Part shown: piece after piece, positions 59,439 to 64,000 of the stretch | Layout: each line of letters starts with the position of its first letter | Position numbering within the stretch: the first letter of the stretch is position 1 | DNA from: an uncultured Luteitalea sp. | Lineage (GTDB): Bacteria; Acidobacteriota; Vicinamibacteria; Vicinamibacterales; Vicinamibacteraceae | Direction: 5' to 3' | Assembly: GCA_934541105.1 (NCBI GenBank) | Contig: CAKTDA010000002.1 | Location: 248,001-312,000, forward strand | Length of the DNA stretch: 64,000 nucleotides | Notes under the pieces: generated by a model | The model's database searches: none | Told to the model about the DNA's origin: nothing | Seen by the model: only the letters and a program-made list of their open reading frames with translations | Made by a program: the position numbers and the translations under genes

Positions 59439-59743
59439 CGCGGCGGGCTGAAGACGCCGAGGACGAACGTGTCGTCGAGCGCAACGGCCTGGTGCGCCAC
59501 GCCGCCCGGGATGTGGAGCACCTCCCCCTCCTCCACCCGGATGTCCTCTCCGCCGACGAGGAACTGCAGCGCGCCCTGGAGGACGTAGGTCATCTGTTCC
59601 TCGTCGTGGGCGTGCAGGGGCACGAGCGCTCCCTTCTTGAGGTAGACCTGCGTGAGCATCTCGCGCTCGCCGCGGACGACCTTCCGCGACACCATCTCGG
59701 TGACCTTCTCGAGCGCAATCTCGTCCCACCGGTACAAGGGCAT
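59435..59743 (-). CDS. Cupin domain protein
   Basis: 102 residues, single small cupin barrel. Motif 1 HAHDEEQMTYVLQG and motif 2 LHIPGGVAHQAV keep the metal-binding His/Glu/His ligands. The protein begins MPLYRWDEIALEKVTEMVSRKVVRGEREMLTQVYLKKGALVPLH, as in small KdgF-like or sugar-related cupins; function is not assigned. An in-frame extension to 59854 is Arg/Gly-rich and not protein-like, so the ATG at 59743 is used. No Shine-Dalgarno is obvious. Divergent from the dehydrogenase gene (138 bases); a TAATGT -10-like hexamer lies on the minus strand about 40 bases upstream. Confidence 0.88.
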   Translation of the reverse strand: MPLYRWDEIALEKVTEMVSRKVVRGEREMLTQVYLKKGALVPLHAHDEEQMTYVLQGALQFLVGGEDIRVEEGEVLHIPGGVAHQAVALDDTFVLGVFSPPR

Positions 59744-59881
59744 GGGGAATGATGCGACGACCGGCCCCTTCGGCGGTACATTAGAGGTGCGGCCGGACCC
59801 CTTGCCGGGATGCTTCCGACACGTCGCGACGTCTATGCCCGAGCCCGACCTCACCCCGTCGCTCCTCCCGCCCGTCGCATC

Positions 59882-62005
59882 ATGAGAACCGTGGCGTACG
59901 AGACGTCAGCCCGCCAGGCGCCCGCGCGCACCGTCGCCAGCGACGTGCTGCTCCGCGCGTACCGGTTGATGCTCCTGTCCCGCCGGCTCGACGACAAGGA
60001 GATCCAGCTCAAGAACCAGAGCCAGATCTACTTCCAGATCAGCGGCGCCGGGCATGAGGCCATCCTCGTGGCCGCCGGGCTCGCCCTGCGGCCGGGCATC
60101 GACTGGGCCTACCCCTACTACCGCGACCGCGCATTCTGCCTCGCGCTCGGCGTGACGCCGCTCGAGATGCTGCTCCAGGGCGTGGGCGCCAAGGACGACC
60201 CGGCCTCGGGCGGGCGCCAGATGCCGTCGCACTGGGGCCACACGCGCTGGAACATCGTGTCGGGTTCGAGCCCCACCGGCACGCAGTGCCTCCAGGCGGT
60301 GGGTTGCGCCGAGGCCACGCGCCTGCTGAACGAACTCCCGAACCTCCCCGCGGACCAGCGGCCCGCGGCCGATGCCGTGACGTACGTGTCGGTCGGCGAC
60401 GGCACGACGAGCGAAGGCGAGTTCTGGGAGTCGCTCAACACGGCGAGCAACGGCAAGCTGCCGCTCGTGTACGTAATCGAGGACAACGGCTACGCGATCT
60501 CCGTACCCGTCGAGGTGCAGACGCCCGGCGGCGACATCTCGCGCCTCGTCGAGGCATTCCCGAACCTCGAGGTGTTCCGCGTGGACGGCACCGACCTCGT
60601 CGCCAGCATCGAGGCGATGGACGCGGCCGTGGCGTACGCACGCTCGGGCCACGGCCCGGCGTTCGTCCATGCCCAGGTCACGCGGCCCTATTCGCACTCG
60701 CTGTCGGACGACGAGCGCCTGTACAAGACCGCCGAGGAACGGGCGATCGAGGCCGCCCGCGATCCGCTGACGCGCGCAGCCGATTACCTGCTCGCCGAGG
60801 GGCTCGCGACGCGCGAGGACCTCGCCGCGATGCTCGCGGAGGTCGACCGCGAGATCAACGCGGCCACCGACATCGCGCTGAAGGCCGAGAAGCCGGCGCG
60901 TTCGACGGCCGGCCTCTACGTCTATTCACCCGACGTGGACGTGTCGGCGCCCGACTGGGAATCGGAGCCCCTCACCGAGGGCAAGCCCGACACGATGGTC
61001 GCGGCCATCAACCGCACGCTGCACGACGAGATGCAGGCAAACCCGCGCATCGTGGTCTTCGGCGAGGACGTTGCGGACGCGAGCCGCGAGAGCGCGCTCG
61101 CCGAAGTCGCGGGCAAGGGCGGCGTGTTCAAGGTCACGCACGGGCTCCAGCGTCAGTTCGGCGGCCTGCGGGTCTTCAACTCCCCGCTCGCCGAAGCCAA
61201 CATCGTCGGTCGCGCCACGGGCATGGCCACGCGCGGGCTGAAGCCCGTCGTCGAGATCCAGTTCTTCGACTACATCTGGCCGGCCTTCATGCAGATCCGC
61301 GACGAGCTCACGATGCTGCGCTACCGGTCGAACAACACGTTCTCGGCGCCGCTCGTGATTCGCACGCCAATCGGCGGATACCTGCGCGGCGGTGCGCCGT
61401 ACCACAGCCAGTCGGGCGAGAGCATCTTCGCGCACTGCCCGGGCATCCACGTCGTGTTCCCCAGCAACGCCGTCGATGCCGCCGGCCTGTTGCGCACCTC
61501 GATCCGGTGCGACGACCCCGTGCTGTTCCTCGAGCACAAGCACCTCTACCGCCAGACGTACAACAAGGGCGTCTATCCGGGACCGGACTACACGATTCCG
61601 TTCGGCAAGGCGGCCGTGCGCCGGGAGGGCAGCGACGTCACGGTCGTCACCTGGGGCGCCCTCGTGCAGCGCTCGCTCCTCGCGGCGCAGCAGGCCGAGA
61701 AGGACGGGATCAGCGTGCGGGTCATCGACCTGCGCACCATCGCCCCGTGCGACTGGGACACCATCGGCACCGCCGTCCGCGAGACAAACCGCATCGTGAT
61801 CGCGCACGAGGACACCCTGACGGCCGGCTTCGGCGCCGAGATCGCGGCGCGCATCGCGGAGCATTTCTTCGAGCATCTCGATGCGCCCGTGCTGCGCGTG
61901 GCCGCCATGGACACGCCGGTCGCGTACTGTCCAGACCTCGAGGAGGAGATCCTCCCGCAGTCGTCCGATGTCCTTGCCGCCATCCGCAAGGCCGCGTCCT
62001 ACTAG
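59882..62005 (+). CDS. 2-oxoacid dehydrogenase E1 with alpha and beta subunits fused
   Basis: About 707 residues. Thiamine-diphosphate-dependent decarboxylase component of a branched-chain 2-oxoacid or pyruvate dehydrogenase complex. Residues ~1-330 are the alpha part: ISGAGHEAILVAAGLALRPGIDWAYPYYRD, and the ThDP motif GDGTTSEGEFWESLNTASNGKLPLVYVIEDN (from G172). Residues ~375-707 are the beta part: NPRIVVFGEDVADASRESALAEVAGKGGVFKVTHGLQRQFGGLRVFNSPLAEANIVGRATGMATRGLKPVVEIQFFDYIWPA and the C-terminal transketolase domain (VTVVTWGALVQRSLLAA). E2 and E3 are not in the window. The fusion is in normal alpha-beta order. ATG at 59882; no strong ribosome site. The end overlaps the next gene by 38 bases. 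Confidence 0.93.
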   Translation: MRTVAYETSARQAPARTVASDVLLRAYRLMLLSRRLDDKEIQLKNQSQIYFQISGAGHEAILVAAGLALRPGIDWAYPYYRDRAFCLALGVTPLEMLLQGVGAKDDPASGGRQMPSHWGHTRWNIVSGSSPTGTQCLQAVGCAEATRLLNELPNLPADQRPAADAVTYVSVGDGTTSEGEFWESLNTASNGKLPLVYVIEDNGYAISVPVEVQTPGGDISRLVEAFPNLEVFRVDGTDLVASIEAMDAAVAYARSGHGPAFVHAQVTRPYSHSLSDDERLYKTAEERAIEAARDPLTRAADYLLAEGLATREDLAAMLAEVDREINAATDIALKAEKPARSTAGLYVYSPDVDVSAPDWESEPLTEGKPDTMVAAINRTLHDEMQANPRIVVFGEDVADASRESALAEVAGKGGVFKVTHGLQRQFGGLRVFNSPLAEANIVGRATGMATRGLKPVVEIQFFDYIWPAFMQIRDELTMLRYRSNNTFSAPLVIRTPIGGYLRGGAPYHSQSGESIFAHCPGIHVVFPSNAVDAAGLLRTSIRCDDPVLFLEHKHLYRQTYNKGVYPGPDYTIPFGKAAVRREGSDVTVVTWGALVQRSLLAAQQAEKDGISVRVIDLRTIAPCDWDTIGTAVRETNRIVIAHEDTLTAGFGAEIAARIAEHFFEHLDAPVLRVAAMDTPVAYCPDLEEEILPQSSDVLAAIRKAASY

Positions 62006-63068
62006 GCCCTCGACGTCCCTCGGCGGCGCGAGCGCCGCCCTGCTCCTGCTCGTCGCCGCCGCGGCGGTCGACACAGTTCCTCCTGCCGGATTGGCTGCCG
62101 CATCGGCCGACCTCCGCGCCGAGACGCTGCGGTCGGTCGGCGCGATCCCGCCGTTCCTCGCCGGCGAGTTCGAGGACGCCTCGGGGTACGCGCTGCGTCC
62201 GGACGGCAGCGCGCTCGTCTTCGACAGGCGGCGGCACCGGGTGTACGCGATCGACGCGGCCCGGACCTCCGTGAAGCCGCTCGTCGAGATCGGCTACGAG
62301 ACAGGGCGCGTCCTGCGGCCGACGTCGTTCGACGTCGCACCGAGCGGAGACTTCATCGTCGGCGATGCCCCCGGGCGGCACCCGCGCATCTCGGTGTTCG
62401 ACTCGGCAGGGCGCGTGCTCAACACGTTCCCGGTGCCCGCGTCTGCGGCGCCGCGCATCACGATCGACACGCTCGTGCTCGACGGCATCGCGGCGGCGCG
62501 CTACACGGGTGAGACGGTGCTCGTCAGCCAGCCGGAGCGCGGCGTGCTCGTCACCGAGTACAGCGTCACCGGCGCGGTGCAGCGACAGTTCGGCGAGCTT
62601 CGGCGCACGGGCCTCGAGCACGAGCCCGACGTCCACCTCGCCTACAACGCCGCGTTGCCGCTGCCGGCTCACGATGGCGGCGTCTATGTCGTGTTCCTCG
62701 CCGGCCAGCCGGTATTCCGTAAGTACTCGGCAACTGGTACGCTCGAGTTCGAAAGGGCGATCCAGGGGCGTGCACTCGACCCGATCGTGCTGTCGATGCC
62801 GACGCAGTGGCCGCGCCGCACCGTGGACGACACCAGCTATCCCCTCGTGCGGCCGACGATCCGCACGGCGGCAGTGGACCCGGCGGGCCGGCTGTGGATT
62901 GCCACGCAGGCCGCACACGTATACGTCTACGACACGGACGGCGAGAAGATCCGCACGTTCCAGCTCGCTGGCGCCGGCATCCTCGTGCCCGCCTCGATGT
63001 GGTTCGCGCCTGACGGCCGGCTCCTCGTCACGCCCGGGCTCTTCGATTTCGCCCCGCCGTTCGGCTGA
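61968..63068 (+). CDS. Secreted beta-propeller-like protein (NHL/6-bladed type)
   Basis: About 366 residues. From ATG at 61968 the N-terminus (SLGGASAALLLLVAAAAVDTVPPAGLAAASA) is a signal peptide or anchor. The body is made of repeated strand-turn units with G/D motifs (ASGYALRPDGSALVFDRRRHRVYAID, PTSFDVAPSGDFIVGDAPGRHPRISVFDSAGRVLNTF, TAAVDPAGRLWIATQAAHVYVYDTDGEKIRTF, SMWFAPDGRLLVTPGLFDF), as in six-bladed NHL/SMP-30-like propellers. Ligand unknown. The start lies inside the E1 gene (38-base overlap); a start further in is also possible because no ribosome site is clear. Confidence 0.75.
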   Translation: MSLPPSARPRPTRPSTSLGGASAALLLLVAAAAVDTVPPAGLAAASADLRAETLRSVGAIPPFLAGEFEDASGYALRPDGSALVFDRRRHRVYAIDAARTSVKPLVEIGYETGRVLRPTSFDVAPSGDFIVGDAPGRHPRISVFDSAGRVLNTFPVPASAAPRITIDTLVLDGIAAARYTGETVLVSQPERGVLVTEYSVTGAVQRQFGELRRTGLEHEPDVHLAYNAALPLPAHDGGVYVVFLAGQPVFRKYSATGTLEFERAIQGRALDPIVLSMPTQWPRRTVDDTSYPLVRPTIRTAAVDPAGRLWIATQAAHVYVYDTDGEKIRTFQLAGAGILVPASMWFAPDGRLLVTPGLFDFAPPFG

Positions 63069-63091
63069 TCCCGCGGTGCCGCGGCCTCCGA

Positions 63092-63097
63092 TACCGT
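63092..63097 (+). promoter_or_regulatory. -10-like element (TACCGT) of the HtrA-like gene
   Basis: TACCGT ends 6 bases before the ATG at 63104; no ribosome site, so the transcript is probably leaderless. Confidence 0.35.
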
Positions 63098-63103
63098 GCC
63101 GAC

Positions 63104-64000
63104 ATGAGTGATGCTGTTTCGCCCTTCGAGGCGCTGGCAACGGCCGCCCGCGAGGCGACCCGCGCGGCCGCCGCCGGCGTGTTGCAGATCCGTGCCCGGG
63201 GCGCCCGACCCGCGACTGCCGCCCACCTCGCGCCCGACGTCGTGCTTGCCGCACTCCACACGCTCGAACGCGACGAAGGCCTCGTGGTCACCCGCGGTGA
63301 CACGGCGCTCGACGCGACGGTGATCGGCCGCGACGAGTCGCTCGACATCGCACTCGTGCGGGCTGAAGGGCTCGGCACGCCGCCGGCGCGCCTTGCGGCA
63401 ACCGACCCGGAACCGGCCCAGCTCGGCGTGGCCGTCTCCCGCAGCTGGAGCGGCAACATCGTGGCCAGGCTCTCGAGCGTGACGGGAACCACGTGCCCGC
63501 CGCGGCGATGGCGCGCCGAGCCCGTGCCATTCCTCGTCAGGACCGACGTCCCGCCGGGCCGCGGCATTGCCGGCGGCGTGCTCGCGGGCCCCGACGGGCT
63601 CGTCCACGCATGGCTCACCACGGCGCTCGGTCGCGGAGCCGTGCTCGGCGTGCCCGCAACGCTTGTCGCCGATCGCCTCGCGCGACTCCTCGAGCATGGC
63701 CGCATCCGGCGTGGGTACGTCGGCCTGGCGGTGCAGCCGGTGATGCTCGCTCCGGGCCAACAGCCGCACGGCCGGCAGGGCCTGCTCGTCAGCGGCATCG
63801 ACGCACTGGGCACGGGGACGGCCGCGGGGCTGTTCGTTGGCGACATCCTGCTCGAGGCGGACGGTCAGCCGCTCGCGGACCCGGGCGCGATGCAGTCGCT
63901 GCTCGTGGAGTCACGCATCGGCACGTCGCTGCGGCTGCGCGTCCTGCGCGGCGGCGACGTCACGGACGTCACGGTGACGGTTGGCGAACGCCGACAGTGA
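63104..64000 (+). CDS. HtrA-like trypsin/PDZ protein with inactive active site
   Basis: 298 residues, complete (stop at 63998-64000). A trypsin-like domain (residues ~15-195) is followed by a PDZ domain (~205-294: GYVGLAVQPVMLAPGQQPHGRQGLLVSGIDALGTGTAAGLFVGDILLEADGQPL). Of the catalytic triad, His52 (VLAALHTLER) and Asp81 (ESLDIALVR) can be aligned, but the Ser motif GNSGG reads Gly154-Ile-Ala156-Gly-Gly (codon 63569-63571), so the nucleophile is Ala. No signal peptide or membrane segment is visible, unlike DegP/DegS. It is therefore predicted to be a cytoplasmic pseudoprotease or adaptor. The family assignment is good; the loss of activity is read directly from the sequence. Confidence 0.85.
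   Translation: MSDAVSPFEALATAAREATRAAAAGVLQIRARGARPATAAHLAPDVVLAALHTLERDEGLVVTRGDTALDATVIGRDESLDIALVRAEGLGTPPARLAATDPEPAQLGVAVSRSWSGNIVARLSSVTGTTCPPRRWRAEPVPFLVRTDVPPGRGIAGGVLAGPDGLVHAWLTTALGRGAVLGVPATLVADRLARLLEHGRIRRGYVGLAVQPVMLAPGQQPHGRQGLLVSGIDALGTGTAAGLFVGDILLEADGQPLADPGAMQSLLVESRIGTSLRLRVLRGGDVTDVTVTVGERRQ

Noticed and set aside
59744..59854. N-terminal extension of the cupin protein
   Set aside because: Gly/Arg-rich non-conserved sequence without a ribosome site; the conserved cupin begins at 59743.
1..64000. tRNA, rRNA, CRISPR arrays, prophage or conjugative genes
   Set aside because: I looked for conserved RNA signatures, spaced direct repeats, and phage or transfer proteins and found none beyond the IS630 remnant.

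Overview
The window is 64 kb of very GC-rich (roughly 70%) bacterial chromosome with no rRNA, tRNA, CRISPR array or prophage that I could see. It carries a full division and cell-wall (dcw) cluster with a meso-DAP type MurE. It also carries TonB-receptor, CRTAC1/ASPIC, DUF5117-type metalloprotease, M28 peptidase and fused 2-oxoacid dehydrogenase E1 genes. This mixture, together with lipoproteins and outer-membrane proteins, points to a Gram-negative Acidobacteriota, most like the Vicinamibacteria (Luteitalea-like) lineage. That placement is inference from gene content, not a database match.

Layout. 1-3.6 kb: the 3' end of polA, a secreted TPR-like protein and poly(A) polymerase pcnB. 3.6-8.1 kb (minus): DUF1015-serC-TonB receptor operon. 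8.3-12.6 kb (plus): M23 lipoprotein, secreted M28 peptidase, winged-helix AlkZ-like protein. 12.6-14.9 kb (minus): a nuclease-helicase (PD-(D/E)XK plus DUF2075) and a small companion gene, the best defence-like candidate here. 15-18.5 kb (plus): aldo/keto reductase, YfiT-like transferase and gamma-glutamyltransferase. 18.5-21.7 kb (minus): OsmC, MalQ and a class I aminotransferase. 21.8-26.9 kb: lipoprotein, Tat-exported amidase and a large zinc metalloprotease.

26.9-43.8 kb is the dcw cluster on the minus strand, in the order mraZ-rsmH-ftsL-ftsI-murE-murF-mraY-murD-ftsW-murG-murC-ftsQ-ftsA-ftsZ. Most junctions overlap or lie within a few bases of each other. Its promoter (TTGACT-17-TATCCT) is followed directly by three 10-bp GTGGA repeats that look like a MraZ operator. 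FtsI carries an internal duplication with two Cys-x5-Cys pairs. Divergent from mraZ, 43.9-49.4 kb (plus) holds six genes for a surface glycan or glycolipid (GT4, three GT2, an SDR epimerase with Asn in place of the catalytic Tyr, and a DegT-type aminotransferase).

49.5-57.7 kb: STN-like secreted protein, YqeY, CRTAC1 protein, TPR protein, MurJ flippase, MFS exporter and rhomboid protease. 57.7-59.4 kb is a decayed island (IS630 remnant and a gene fragment) bracketed by heptamer repeats. 59.4-64 kb: cupin, fused E1 alpha-beta dehydrogenase, secreted propeller-like protein, and an HtrA-like protein whose active-site Ser is Ala.

Across the window, many genes that begin a transcription unit have a TAnnnT -10-like hexamer only 6-10 bases before the start codon and no Shine-Dalgarno. 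This suggests widespread leaderless transcripts.
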